Source of the DNA: a virus
DNA length: 64,000 bases
IMG/VR virus record: IMGVR_UViG_3300021964_000023
Span: 1-64,000 of that record
Direction: 5' to 3' (one strand)
The position numbers and the translations under genes are program-made. Positions 36,026 through 44,342 of this stretch are shown piece by piece. Under the pieces are notes generated by a model, which worked only from the letters and a program-made list of their open reading frames with translations, did not search any database and had not been told where the DNA came from. Position 1 is the first letter of the stretch, and each line of letters opens with the position of its first letter.

Positions 36026-37216
36026 ATGTCTAGTGACAACAACTTACAGGAAATGGAAGCAGGCACAACTCAATCCAAGACCGCTGTCAATGCTGGTGCA
36101 AAGGCAGGCGATCCCATGCAGAAGCTTGCTCCTGGCGCAGTAGCAGGTCAAACGGGTTCGTATGAAGATCTTGGTGGTCCTACTCCAGACAACTATAAGT
36201 CCGACGACGAATCAGCTAAGCTGAAGACCCCTGGCGCAACCCTCAAGCAGGTACGCGACGTTGTAAACAAAGGCGCTAAGTCTGCGGATGCAATGAAGGG
36301 TATGAAGGAAGAGGAAGAACTCGATTCTGAAGAGGTAATCGAAGAAGACGAGGAAGTAACCGCAGAAGCAGAAGAAGTCGTATCCGAAGAAGAGGAAACC
36401 GAAGAAGAGGTTGTCTCCGAAGAGGAAGAGTCTGAAGAGGAAGTTGTCGCTGAGGCAGAAGAGATCGAAGAAGAGGAGTTTGATGTCTCTGAAGATGTCA
36501 GCGCCCTTCTTGAAGGTGAAGAGCTCTCGGAAGAATTCCAAGAAAAAGCTCGCACCATCTTTGAGGCAGCACTCCGCTCCAAGGTCGAAGAGATCAAGGA
36601 AGGAATGATTGCCGCTTATGACGAAGCATACGAGGAGCGCCTCGTAGAAGAAGTAACCGAGATTAAGTCTGCTCTGACAGAAAGAGTAGATTCTTATCTT
36701 GAGTACGTAGCTGAGGAATGGGTTACCGAAAACAGACTCGCCATTGAGAGCGGTCTGAGGGCAGAAATGTCTGAATCCTTCCTTTCTGGCATGAAGAGTC
36801 TTTTTGAAGAACATTATGTATCCATCCCTGAAGAGAAATATGATGTACTTGAGAGCATGGTAGAAAAACTTGATGAAATGGAGACAAAACTCAACGAGCA
36901 GATCGAAAAGAATATCACACTCAACTCCCGCCTCTCTGAGTCGGTTGCTGATGGTATCTTTGATGAAGTAGCTGAAGGTCTTGCCCTCAGTCAAAAAGAG
37001 AAGCTCGCCTCACTTGCCGAAAGTGTAGAGTTTGAAAGTGGCGACAAGTATCGTGAGAAACTGGAGATGCTGAAGGAGTCCTACTTCTCAGCAAAGAAAG
37101 CTCCTAAAGCGCAGACCGAGAATCTGTCTGAGGAAGTAGATATTGATGCAACAGGTCATGCACCTGATTACATGAATAGCTACCTCAGAACACTTGGTGC
37201 TGTTAGCAAGAAGTGA
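36026..37216 (+). CDS. gp22: prohead scaffold protein gp22
   Basis: 396 aa (T4 gp22 269 aa). It forms the prohead core and is destroyed by gp21 before packaging. The N-terminal third holds an extreme acidic tract (about 36300-36490) with repeated EEVVSEEEE-type units. The rest is helical and coiled-coil-like (SALTERVDSYLEYVAEEWVT, SMVEKLDEMETKLNEQIEKN), matching the conserved scaffold core of T4-like phages. Multiple (L/I)-x-E sites are present. The C-terminus NSYLRTLGAVSKK is the likely capsid-contacting tail. It is probably co-transcribed with gp23, because no late motif is seen in the 41-base gap. Confidence 0.92.
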   Translation: MSSDNNLQEMEAGTTQSKTAVNAGAKAGDPMQKLAPGAVAGQTGSYEDLGGPTPDNYKSDDESAKLKTPGATLKQVRDVVNKGAKSADAMKGMKEEEELDSEEVIEEDEEVTAEAEEVVSEEEETEEEVVSEEEESEEEVVAEAEEIEEEEFDVSEDVSALLEGEELSEEFQEKARTIFEAALRSKVEEIKEGMIAAYDEAYEERLVEEVTEIKSALTERVDSYLEYVAEEWVTENRLAIESGLRAEMSESFLSGMKSLFEEHYVSIPEEKYDVLESMVEKLDEMETKLNEQIEKNITLNSRLSESVADGIFDEVAEGLALSQKEKLASLAESVEFESGDKYREKLEMLKESYFSAKKAPKAQTENLSEEVDIDATGHAPDYMNSYLRTLGAVSKK

Positions 37217-37257
37217 TTTTTTAATTATCAATCAAACGTAAACTAAGGTAAAAGCAA

Positions 37258-38661
37258 ATGTTCCAATCCGAGCATCTGCAGGAAAAGTGGGCACCACTTC
37301 TCGACTATGATGGTATTGATCCTATCAAGGATAACCACAGAAGAGCAGTAACCGCTGTCCTGTTAGAAAACCAAGAAAAGTTCCTCCGCGAACAACAAGC
37401 ATTCCAAGGCGGAATTCTGAACGAAACCCCAACCAACGCAGCAAACGCTGCTGGTGCTAGTGGTGGATTCGGTGGAGACGCAGCTGCAGGTGGTCCTGTT
37501 GCTGGTTTCGATCCCGTTCTGATCTCCTTGATTAGACGTGCAATGCCTAACCTGGTCGCTTATGACCTCGCAGGCGTTCAACCAATGAGCGGTCCTACTG
37601 GACTGATCTTCGCAATGCGTTCCCGCTACACCAATCAGAGCGGAACCGAAGCACTGTTCAACGAAGCAGATACTGCATTCTCTGGTCAGCCAGATGGTCT
37701 TGATCAGGCTGCAGGATTCTCTGATGGCGTTGCAGGTATGGGTACTACTGCACAAGCAGGCAGCAACCCTGGTCTTCTGAACCCTGTTGGTACTGCATCC
37801 TCCACTGGCTACAACGTTGGTCAGGGTATGGTAACTGGTGATGCTGAGAACCTGGGCAATGGCGACGGTAATCAGTTCAACGAGATGGCATTCTCCATCG
37901 AGAAGGTTCTCGTTGAAGCCAAGTCCAGAGCACTGAAGGCAGAATACAGCCTTGAGCTTGCACAGGACCTGAAGGCAATCCACGGTCTGAACGCTGAAGC
38001 GGAACTCGCAAACATTCTCTCCACTGAGATTCTTGCTGAGATCAACCGCGAAGTCATCAGAACCATCTACAAGGTTGCTGAGCAAGGTGCTGCTGCAAAC
38101 ACCGCTACCGCTGGTGTATTCGACCTCGACATCGACTCCAACGGTCGCTGGAGTGTTGAGAAGTTCAAGGGTCTGCTGTTCCAAATCGAGCGCGATGCTA
38201 ACGCAATCGCACAAAGAACTCGTAGAGGAAAGGGCAATGTAATCATGTGCTCCGCTGACGTTGCATCCGCACTGTCCATGGCTGGCGTACTCGACTACAC
38301 CCCTGCACTCAACGCTAACCTGAACGTTGATGACACTGGTAACACCTTCGCTGGTGTTCTGCTTGGTAAGTACAGAGTCTACATCGATCCTTATGCTGCA
38401 AACGTTGCTGCTCAGCAGTACTACGTTGTTGGTTATAAGGGATCCTCTCCTTACGACGCAGGTCTCTTCTACTGCCCATATGTACCCCTCCAGATGGTAC
38501 GTGCAGTTGGCGAGAACACCTTCCAGCCCAAGATCGGATTCAAGACCCGTTATGGTCTTGTTGCAAACCCCTTCGCAGAAGGAACCGAGCAAGGTCTGGG
38601 TCGCCTCAAGGTCAACCAGAACCGTTACTACAGAAGAGTTCAGATCAAGAACCTCATGTGA
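37258..38661 (+). CDS. gp23: major capsid protein gp23
   Basis: 467 aa (T4 521 aa). HK97-fold shell protein. Diagnostic blocks: KWAPLLDYDGIDPIKD at the N-terminus, LIRRAMPNLVAYDLAGVQPM, SGPTGLIFAMRSRY, FSIEKVLVEAKSRALKAEYS with LELAQDLKAIHGLNAE, and the C-terminal YDAGLFYCPYVPLQMVRAV and FKTRYGLVANPFA. Cleavage by gp21 is predicted after Glu 56 (I-L-N-E). Codon use is markedly C-ending and GC-richer than in most neighbours, as expected for the most abundant protein. A strong terminator follows. Confidence 0.97.
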   Translation: MFQSEHLQEKWAPLLDYDGIDPIKDNHRRAVTAVLLENQEKFLREQQAFQGGILNETPTNAANAAGASGGFGGDAAAGGPVAGFDPVLISLIRRAMPNLVAYDLAGVQPMSGPTGLIFAMRSRYTNQSGTEALFNEADTAFSGQPDGLDQAAGFSDGVAGMGTTAQAGSNPGLLNPVGTASSTGYNVGQGMVTGDAENLGNGDGNQFNEMAFSIEKVLVEAKSRALKAEYSLELAQDLKAIHGLNAEAELANILSTEILAEINREVIRTIYKVAEQGAAANTATAGVFDLDIDSNGRWSVEKFKGLLFQIERDANAIAQRTRRGKGNVIMCSADVASALSMAGVLDYTPALNANLNVDDTGNTFAGVLLGKYRVYIDPYAANVAAQQYYVVGYKGSSPYDAGLFYCPYVPLQMVRAVGENTFQPKIGFKTRYGLVANPFAEGTEQGLGRLKVNQNRYYRRVQIKNLM

Positions 38662-38685
38662 TCCATCGGATTCACAATCTGTTCC

Positions 38686-38711
38686 AGAGACCCGCAAGGG
38701 TCTCTTTTTTT
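38686..38711 (+). terminator. intrinsic terminator after gp23
   Basis: Perfect 8-bp stem AGAGACCC / GGGTCTCT closed by a GCAA tetraloop, followed by a run of T. It lies 25 bases after the gp23 stop and ends the capsid transcript. Confidence 0.92.
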
Positions 38712-38712
38712 G

Positions 38713-38720
38713 TCTAAATA
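38713..38720 (+). promoter_or_regulatory. late promoter motif TCTAAATA after the gp23 terminator
   Basis: TAAATA core directly behind the terminator T-run, 22 bases before the ATG at 38743. It restarts late transcription for the SGNH/gp3/uvsY genes. Confidence 0.5.
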
Positions 38721-38742
38721 AAATTATCTTGGAATGTTTAAG

Positions 38743-39543
38743 ATGAAGGATGTTCTGATAACTTTTGGATGTAGTTGGACCTTTGGTCAAGGTTCTGCAT
38801 ACAAAGAAGGGATGACAGAAGATGAATACGATAAAATTTATCTTGACAAAGATTTATGTTGGGAGAATGGTTGGAGAAGACATGTTGTAGAACATTTTGA
38901 TTTTGACCATATAAACTTTGGTCTTGGTGGTAGTAGTAATGATAAGCAGTTTAGATTAGCACAAAAATTCTTTGTATCTAAAAGATTCAAAGAGATATAT
39001 CAACAAAATAGAAAGATATATGTTTTATGGGGTACAACTTCTGTTAATAGATATGATTTTTGGATCAAACAAAACTATCAGTATGAGCATATCTTTTTAA
39101 AGCATACTGATGGTCAGGATGTTCATCCAGATCTATTTGGAAGAAATTCAGAACCTATAGACCATATTGCTGCTTGTTTGACTAAATATTCTTACTATGA
39201 ACCTGCTAGAGTAAAAGAATTAGAACTTCAATTTTTACATTGGAATCAGTATTTTAAACTACTGGGTATTAAAAATTTTTGGTATGATACATTCTCTTCA
39301 TTTAATTATTCAGTAGATCTTCCAAACTTTTTTGACTTGAAGAAAAGAAGAAGAGATCTTTTATCTGTTCTCGTCAATAAGCATAGAGAAAAAGTCAAAT
39401 CAAAAATACCTATATGGCATATTGATGATTTTGTATATGCCCGTGATAATAATTTGCTGAATCCATATACATATCATCCCAAAACTGATGGATATAAGCA
39501 ACTAGGTGATCATATGATCAAAAAACTTCAGGAGCATATCTAA
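38743..39543 (+). CDS. SGNH/GDSL-type hydrolase
   Basis: 266 aa from ATG 38743; an in-frame ATG nine bases upstream is possible but too close to the GGA ribosome site. SGNH blocks: block I DVLITFGCSWTFGQG with the nucleophile Ser 11, block II NFGLGGSSNDK (Gly), block III LWGTTSVNR and block V YHPKTDGYKQLGDHM with the catalytic His. Such enzymes hydrolyse esters, for example acetyl groups on polysaccharides or lipids. Similar proteins are common accessory genes in marine phages. A role in modifying cell-surface or virion glycans is inferred. TAATG overlap with the next gene. Confidence 0.75.
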   Translation: MKDVLITFGCSWTFGQGSAYKEGMTEDEYDKIYLDKDLCWENGWRRHVVEHFDFDHINFGLGGSSNDKQFRLAQKFFVSKRFKEIYQQNRKIYVLWGTTSVNRYDFWIKQNYQYEHIFLKHTDGQDVHPDLFGRNSEPIDHIAACLTKYSYYEPARVKELELQFLHWNQYFKLLGIKNFWYDTFSSFNYSVDLPNFFDLKKRRRDLLSVLVNKHREKVKSKIPIWHIDDFVYARDNNLLNPYTYHPKTDGYKQLGDHMIKKLQEHI

Positions 39544-40115
39544 TGGCATTCCCAAACGTAGGAAACGCCTACACCAATCAGATACAAAATAGAAACTTCT
39601 TATCCTCAATTGGATTCAGATTTACTCTGAGTAGAGCAAGGAAGGTATCGTTCTTTTCTAACAAAGCAAATATTCCTGGAATTACTTTAGGTATTGCTGA
39701 ACAACCAACATATCTTAAGAACATTGATCTTCCTGGAGACAAATTACAATACTCTGATTTTACTCTAAGTTTTATTGTTGATGAGAACTTAGAGAATTAC
39801 ATGCAAATCCATAAATGGATTAGAGGACTTGGATTCCCAGAATCTCAAAATGAGATATTTGAATTACAAAGAGATGATCCAACTCAAGTTAGATATGATG
39901 GACAGGGAATGAATATCTATTCTGATGGCACTCTTGCTGTTTTGAATAGTAATCAAAGAACTGTATTTAATGTTGAGTTCACTGACATGTTCCCATATAA
40001 CTTGTCAGATCTATCTTTTGATGCTACCAATACAGACACTGAATACTTTACGGCAGAGGTCGATTTCAAGTATACTATCTACAATATAACAGATCCTGAA
40101 GGCAATAGACTATGA
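39543..40115 (+). CDS. gp3: tail tube-like protein, probably tail completion protein gp3
   Basis: 190 aa, MAFPNVGNAYTNQIQNRNFL, then SSIGFRFTLSRARKVSFFSN, NKANIPGITLGIAEQPTYLK and LSFIVDENLENYMQIHKWIR. The fold signature is that of T4-like tube-family proteins (gp19/gp54-like). In related cyanophages the gene between gp23 and uvsY is assigned as gp3, which caps the tube and stabilises the sheath (T4 176 aa). The choice of gp3 rests on synteny; gp54 is the main alternative. ATGA overlap with uvsY. Confidence 0.65.
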   Translation: MAFPNVGNAYTNQIQNRNFLSSIGFRFTLSRARKVSFFSNKANIPGITLGIAEQPTYLKNIDLPGDKLQYSDFTLSFIVDENLENYMQIHKWIRGLGFPESQNEIFELQRDDPTQVRYDGQGMNIYSDGTLAVLNSNQRTVFNVEFTDMFPYNLSDLSFDATNTDTEYFTAEVDFKYTIYNITDPEGNRL

Positions 40116-40546
40116 TCGATCTTGAATCTATCCAAGAGATGTGGAAGAAGGACTCTCACATCAACATGGATAACTTACATGATGAGTCAATTAAGGTCCC
40201 CGCGTTACATGCTAAATATTTCGAGATTTACAATACTGTAATTCTTCTTAAGAAAAAAGCGGAACAAACCCGCAAGAATGTCAGGCACGAACGTTACGAA
40301 TACTTCACAGGTAAAGCAGATCCTGAAGTGTACGTGGAATCACCATTCCCCAAAAAAGTAAGAGACAAAGACACTCTACAAAAATATCTTGACGCAGACG
40401 ACAAATTATCACAAATAAGTTTGAAGGTTGAATATTACGATGTCACTTTAAACTATTTGGAAAGCATTCTGAAGGTAATTCAGAACAGAACTTACCAGAT
40501 AAAGAATGCTATTGACTTCCTAAAATTCCAGGCAGGATATGGCTAA
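40112..40546 (+). CDS. uvsY: recombination mediator UvsY
   Basis: 144 aa (T4 137 aa). It loads UvsX onto single-stranded DNA coated by gp32. Typical features: N-terminal LESIQEMWKKDSHINMDNLH, then HAKYFEIYNTVILLKKKAEQ, a basic loop (RKNVRHERYEYFTGKADPEV) and a C-terminal helix LNYLESILKVIQNRTYQIKN. Starts in an ATGA overlap with the gp3-like gene and overlaps uvsW by eight bases, so all three are coupled. Confidence 0.9.
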   Translation: MIDLESIQEMWKKDSHINMDNLHDESIKVPALHAKYFEIYNTVILLKKKAEQTRKNVRHERYEYFTGKADPEVYVESPFPKKVRDKDTLQKYLDADDKLSQISLKVEYYDVTLNYLESILKVIQNRTYQIKNAIDFLKFQAGYG

Positions 40547-42011
40547 TACTCATGATCTCCTTATTCAAAAATCAAATGAAGTCTTTGTAAAGATTAAGTG
40601 CGAACCTCATATTGAGTATGAGTTAAGAGACCACTTTAAATTTGAAGTTCCTAATGCTAAGTTTATGCCCCAGTATAGGGGTAGAAATTGGAATGGTGAG
40701 ATTCATTTGTTCGATATGAGAACAAAACAATTATATGTTGGGTTATTAGATAAACTTATATCTTTTTGTGAGACTTATAAGTATTCTTACAAATTTGAAG
40801 ATAATAAATTCTATGGTATGCCATTTGAGATAAATGATGGCATATCAAAAGAAGGTGTTAAAGATTATATGAATTCAATTACCTCAATTCGTCCCAGAGA
40901 CTATCAAATTGAGGGAGTATACGATGCTCTAAGACATAACAGAAAATTACTGATATCACCGACTGCCTCAGGTAAATCATTGATGATTTATTCAGTAGTT
41001 CGGTATTACTCAGATAAAGGGAAAAAAATCCTCTTAGTTGTTCCAACGACATCGCTAGTAGAGCAGATGTATAAGGACTTTGAGGATTATGGTTGGGATG
41101 CTCAGACATATTGCCACAAGATTTATTCTGGACGTGAAAAAGTTACGGATGCTCCTGTGACAATTACTACATGGCAGTCAATTTATAAATTAGATCGATC
41201 ATTTTTTGAGGATTATGAGGTGGTCATTGGTGATGAGGCGCACCTTTTTAAAAGTAAGTCTTTAATATCTATAATGACAAAGCTTCACCATGCCAAATAT
41301 AGGTTTGGATTTACAGGAACTTTGGATGGTACACAGACTCATAAGTGGGTTTTGGAAGGATTGTTTGGACCATCTTATAAAATTATTAGAACCGCAGAAT
41401 TGATGGCACAAGGTCATCTATCTAAACTTGATATTACATGCTTGGTATTAAAGCATAATCCTCAAATATTTGCAACCTATGAAGACGAAGTTCAGTTTAT
41501 AATTACTCATGAGAAGAGGAACAACTTTATTAAGAATTTAGCACTAGATCTTAAAGGAAACACTTTAATTCTATTCTCAAGAGTAGAAGCTCATGGCAAA
41601 CCTCTATATGAGATGATTGATGCTGCAAAAAAAGGAGATAGAAGAGTCTTCTTCGTTCATGGTGGTGTAGATACTGAAGAAAGAGAACTTGTTAGAGAAA
41701 TCACTGAAAGAGAAGAGAATGCAATTATTGTTGCTTCATATGGTGTATTTTCTACAGGAATAAATATAAGAAACCTACACAACGTGGTTTTTGCTTCACC
41801 CAGTAAATCCAGAATTCGTAACTTACAATCTATCGGAAGAGTCTTGAGAAAAGGCAAGAACAAGACCAAAGCAATGTTATATGACATCTCCGATGATTGT
41901 ACACACAAGTCAAGAAGAAACTATACGTTGAATCACCTGATTGAAAGAATCAAAGTTTACAATGAAGAGAAATTTAATTATGACATTATAAACGTCAATT
42001 TAAAGGTATAA
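40539..42011 (+). CDS. uvsW: recombination helicase UvsW
   Basis: 490 aa (T4 503 aa). Superfamily 2 helicase that unwinds R-loops and branched recombination intermediates and helps turn off origin-dependent replication. An N-terminal UvsW-type DNA-binding domain (residues 1-115, including FMPQYRGRNWNGEIHLFDMR) precedes Walker A PTASGKSL (141-148), DEAH (232-235), FGFTGTLDG and the motif VI SIGRVLRKGKNK. The N-domain and the DEAH box distinguish it from Dda. Confidence 0.94.
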   Translation: MANTHDLLIQKSNEVFVKIKCEPHIEYELRDHFKFEVPNAKFMPQYRGRNWNGEIHLFDMRTKQLYVGLLDKLISFCETYKYSYKFEDNKFYGMPFEINDGISKEGVKDYMNSITSIRPRDYQIEGVYDALRHNRKLLISPTASGKSLMIYSVVRYYSDKGKKILLVVPTTSLVEQMYKDFEDYGWDAQTYCHKIYSGREKVTDAPVTITTWQSIYKLDRSFFEDYEVVIGDEAHLFKSKSLISIMTKLHHAKYRFGFTGTLDGTQTHKWVLEGLFGPSYKIIRTAELMAQGHLSKLDITCLVLKHNPQIFATYEDEVQFIITHEKRNNFIKNLALDLKGNTLILFSRVEAHGKPLYEMIDAAKKGDRRVFFVHGGVDTEERELVREITEREENAIIVASYGVFSTGINIRNLHNVVFASPSKSRIRNLQSIGRVLRKGKNKTKAMLYDISDDCTHKSRRNYTLNHLIERIKVYNEEKFNYDIINVNLKV

Positions 42012-42014
42012 CAT

Positions 42015-42422
42015 ATGGAAGATGATTTTTACGCAACTATCAAATTAAGATCTGGAGAAGAGATATTCTCAAAAGTCTCACCCTGTACAGAAGAAGAAAA
42101 AACATTCTTACTTGTCTCAAATCCAATTACATTCTCTGAAGTTAAGACTAAAAGAGGTGTATCTGGTTACAAGATGGAATCTTGGTTAAAAACTTCTCGT
42201 GATGACATGTTCATTATAGATATGGGTGATGTCATGACCATGAGTGAGTCTAAGGACATTGAAATGATCATGATGTACCAAGCATGGATTAGAGAGTCTA
42301 AAGACTTTACTGATTCTGAGGATCCCACTGGATACAGACAAAGAATCGATAGAAAGATGGGTAGGATCGGTAACGTCAACGATACCAAAGAGATCCTAGA
42401 AAGATTATTTAAAGAAAGCTAA
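42015..42422 (+). CDS. small conserved 'SGE-domain' protein A
   Basis: 135 aa. The N-terminal half (ATIKLRSGEEIFSKVSPC ... YKMESWLKTSRDDMFIID ... IEMIMMYQAW) matches, by eye, a pattern also present at 52993, 57195 and 57544: [ST]GEx(I/V)xxxV, a central W, and a closing hydrophobic strand before a Tyr. This could be a small barrel. The C-terminal tail has a basic DPTGYRQRIDRKMGRI segment and a short helix. Lies directly after uvsW and before the late/early boundary. Function unknown. Confidence 0.75.
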   Translation: MEDDFYATIKLRSGEEIFSKVSPCTEEEKTFLLVSNPITFSEVKTKRGVSGYKMESWLKTSRDDMFIIDMGDVMTMSESKDIEMIMMYQAWIRESKDFTDSEDPTGYRQRIDRKMGRIGNVNDTKEILERLFKES

Positions 42423-42481
42423 TATTGTTTCTGAACCTCCACAAAGGTTATTGTACACAGATTCAGGGGTCTTGTCAAGCC

Positions 42482-42510
42482 TTGTGTTTATTCGTTCATC
42501 TTGATATAAT
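42482..42510 (+). promoter_or_regulatory. sigma70-type promoter before gp55
   Basis: TTGTGT (42482-42487), 17-base spacer, TATAAT (42505-42510). It lies in a 120-base gap after the late genes and 48 bases upstream of the preferred gp55 ATG, so host polymerase could start the early/middle module here. The rest of the gap has only weak inverted repeats. Confidence 0.65.
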
Positions 42511-42557
42511 AATGATATCACTGTGAACATAGATATACTATTATGGTTATCGGACCC

Positions 42558-43037
42558 ATGACTAAAAGAAAAAGATCAGTACACTATGTTAACAACAAAG
42601 AATTTCTTGCAGCATTAATTGCGTATAGGGAATCGGTACAGTTAGCAGCAACTAGAGGAGATCCAAAACCACAGATTACAAATTATCTGGGAGAATGTTT
42701 CTTAAAGATTGCAACACACTTGTCATTCAAGCCAAACTTTGTAAACTATATCTTTAAAGATGATATGATCTCTGATGGCATTGAGAACTGTGTTCAATAT
42801 ATCCATAACTTTGACCCTGAAAAGTCTCAAAACCCGTTTGCTTATTTCACTCAAATTATTCACTACGCGTTTCTACGTCGTATACAGAAGGAAAAGAAAC
42901 AGCTTGAGATTAAAAATAAGATCTTGGAGAAGACGGGTTTTGATGAAGTCTTCTACGATGATAACACGATTGACGGAGCAAACTACTCCGACTATAATCA
43001 AATAAAGGATAGTATTCATTCCAAGTCTAGGTATTGA
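42558..43037 (+). CDS. gp55: late sigma factor gp55
   Basis: 159 aa from ATG 42558 (MTKRKRSVHYVNNKEFLAAL), which aligns with T4 gp55 (...KYNYVNNKELLQAI); an ATG at 42543 would add five residues. It recognises TAAATA late promoters and recruits host RNA polymerase. Conserved: DGIENCVQYIHNFDPEKSQN, then PFAYFTQIIHYAFLRRIQKE, the sigma region-2-like core. Shorter than T4 (185 aa) at the C-terminus, but ending with DYNQIKDSIHSKSRY, which may hold the clamp-binding tail. Its stop overlaps the gp47 ATG. Confidence 0.9.
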   Translation: MTKRKRSVHYVNNKEFLAALIAYRESVQLAATRGDPKPQITNYLGECFLKIATHLSFKPNFVNYIFKDDMISDGIENCVQYIHNFDPEKSQNPFAYFTQIIHYAFLRRIQKEKKQLEIKNKILEKTGFDEVFYDDNTIDGANYSDYNQIKDSIHSKSRY

Positions 43038-44080
43038 TGAAGGTTGCTATTATTACTGATCAGCACTTTGGTGCTCGTAAAAACTCTAAGCAATTTCACG
43101 ATTACTTCCTGAAGTTTTATAATGATGTGTTCTTCCCTACATTAGAGAAGCACAAAATTAAAACTGTTGTTGACATGGGTGATACCTTTGATAGTCGTAA
43201 AGGTATTGACTTTGCTGCTCTTGCTTGGGCAAAAGACAATTACTACGATCGACTTCAAGAGATGGGAGTCACTGTCCATACAATTGTAGGTAATCATACT
43301 GCATACTACAAAAATACAAATGAGTTGAATGCAGTTGATCTCTTGCTTAGAGAATATAAGAATGTCAAAGTATATTCTGAACCAACTGAAGCAAAGTTGG
43401 GTAAATTAAACGTATTGTTCATTCCTTGGATTAATGATGAAAATTTTGAAACTACCCATCAATCTATTAAAAGTAGCAGTAGCAAGTGCGCGATGGGGCA
43501 CCTTGAACTACGAGGATTTCCAGCTTATCGTGGACACACCATGGAGGAAGGTCTTGATGGCAAGTTATTTGCGTCGTTCACCCATGTCTTCAGTGGTCAC
43601 TATCACACTAGATCAACAGACGGAAGAATAAGTTATTTGGGTAATCCATACGAGATTTACTCAAATGATATTGGTGATGATAGAGGATTCCACATTCTCG
43701 ATACTACTACGATGGAATTGGAATCAATCAATAACCCATACACAATGTATGAAGTAATTGATTATGAGGATACTCCATATCAAACCTTTGATACCAGAAA
43801 GTATGAAGGCAAGATTGTCAAGTTGATTGTTCGTAAAAAGAGTGATCCTAAAAAGTATGAGAAGTTCGTTGATAAACTTCTTGGATCAGATATCAATGAG
43901 ATGAAAATTGTTGAAACCTTTGTCGATGTTGAGACAAACTTTGACGACTATGATCCAGAGTCCGAAGATACTATTTCTATTTTAAGTAAATATATTGATG
44001 ATTCTGATCTATCTCTAAATAAAGCAGAAGTCAAACATTTGATACATCAGGTTTACAAACAAGCATGTGAATTGATATAA
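43037..44080 (+). CDS. gp47: recombination nuclease subunit gp47 (Mre11-like)
   Basis: 347 aa (T4 339 aa). Catalytic half of the gp46/47 nuclease that resects double-strand ends for recombination-dependent replication and host DNA breakdown. Metallophosphoesterase motifs: IITDQHFGAR, DMGDTFDSRKG, IVGNHTAYYKN and FSGHYHTRS. The ATG at 43037 overlaps the gp55 stop (TTGATG). gp46 follows after one small gene. Confidence 0.94.
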   Translation: MKVAIITDQHFGARKNSKQFHDYFLKFYNDVFFPTLEKHKIKTVVDMGDTFDSRKGIDFAALAWAKDNYYDRLQEMGVTVHTIVGNHTAYYKNTNELNAVDLLLREYKNVKVYSEPTEAKLGKLNVLFIPWINDENFETTHQSIKSSSSKCAMGHLELRGFPAYRGHTMEEGLDGKLFASFTHVFSGHYHTRSTDGRISYLGNPYEIYSNDIGDDRGFHILDTTTMELESINNPYTMYEVIDYEDTPYQTFDTRKYEGKIVKLIVRKKSDPKKYEKFVDKLLGSDINEMKIVETFVDVETNFDDYDPESEDTISILSKYIDDSDLSLNKAEVKHLIHQVYKQACELI

Positions 44081-44081
44081 T

Positions 44082-44342
44082 ATGTTTATTCTCACTCTAT
44101 CTGGAAAAAATAAAGAAGGAGCATACTCTGTCACGAATAGTAAAGGAAATCAAATCCTTTATATTTTTGAGCAAGAAGATGATGCTCTTCGTTTTTCTAT
44201 GATGCTTGAGGATAAGGATTATCCAGAATTGGATGTTGTTGAAGTAGATGATGATCTCATGATTCAAACATGTGAGATGCATGAGTATAACTATGCCATC
44301 ATTACTGCCAATGATCTTGTAATACCGCCAGATGAAGATTAA
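44082..44342 (+). CDS. DUF3110-like small protein between gp47 and gp46
   Basis: 86 aa. Pattern matches the cyanobacterial DUF3110 family: ILYIFEQEDDALRFSMMLED, YPELDVVEVDDD and a C-terminal AIITANDLVIPPDED. DUF3110 proteins are found in cyanobacteria and plastids, so this suggests transfer between host and phage and supports a cyanobacterial host. Function unknown. Its stop overlaps the gp46 ATG (TTAATG), so expression follows the nuclease operon. Confidence 0.75.
   Translation: MFILTLSGKNKEGAYSVTNSKGNQILYIFEQEDDALRFSMMLEDKDYPELDVVEVDDDLMIQTCEMHEYNYAIITANDLVIPPDED

Noticed and set aside
37363-38790. 475-aa open frame on the minus strand opposite gp23
   Set aside because: Composition is Cys/Ser/Val-rich with no recognisable motif. 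It is the mirror of a codon-biased capsid gene and has no promoter or ribosome site.
44018-44025. TAAATA inside gp47 and other coding regions as late promoters
   Set aside because: The hexamer is common in A/T-rich coding sequence; I kept only intergenic or gene-boundary cases placed shortly before a start codon.
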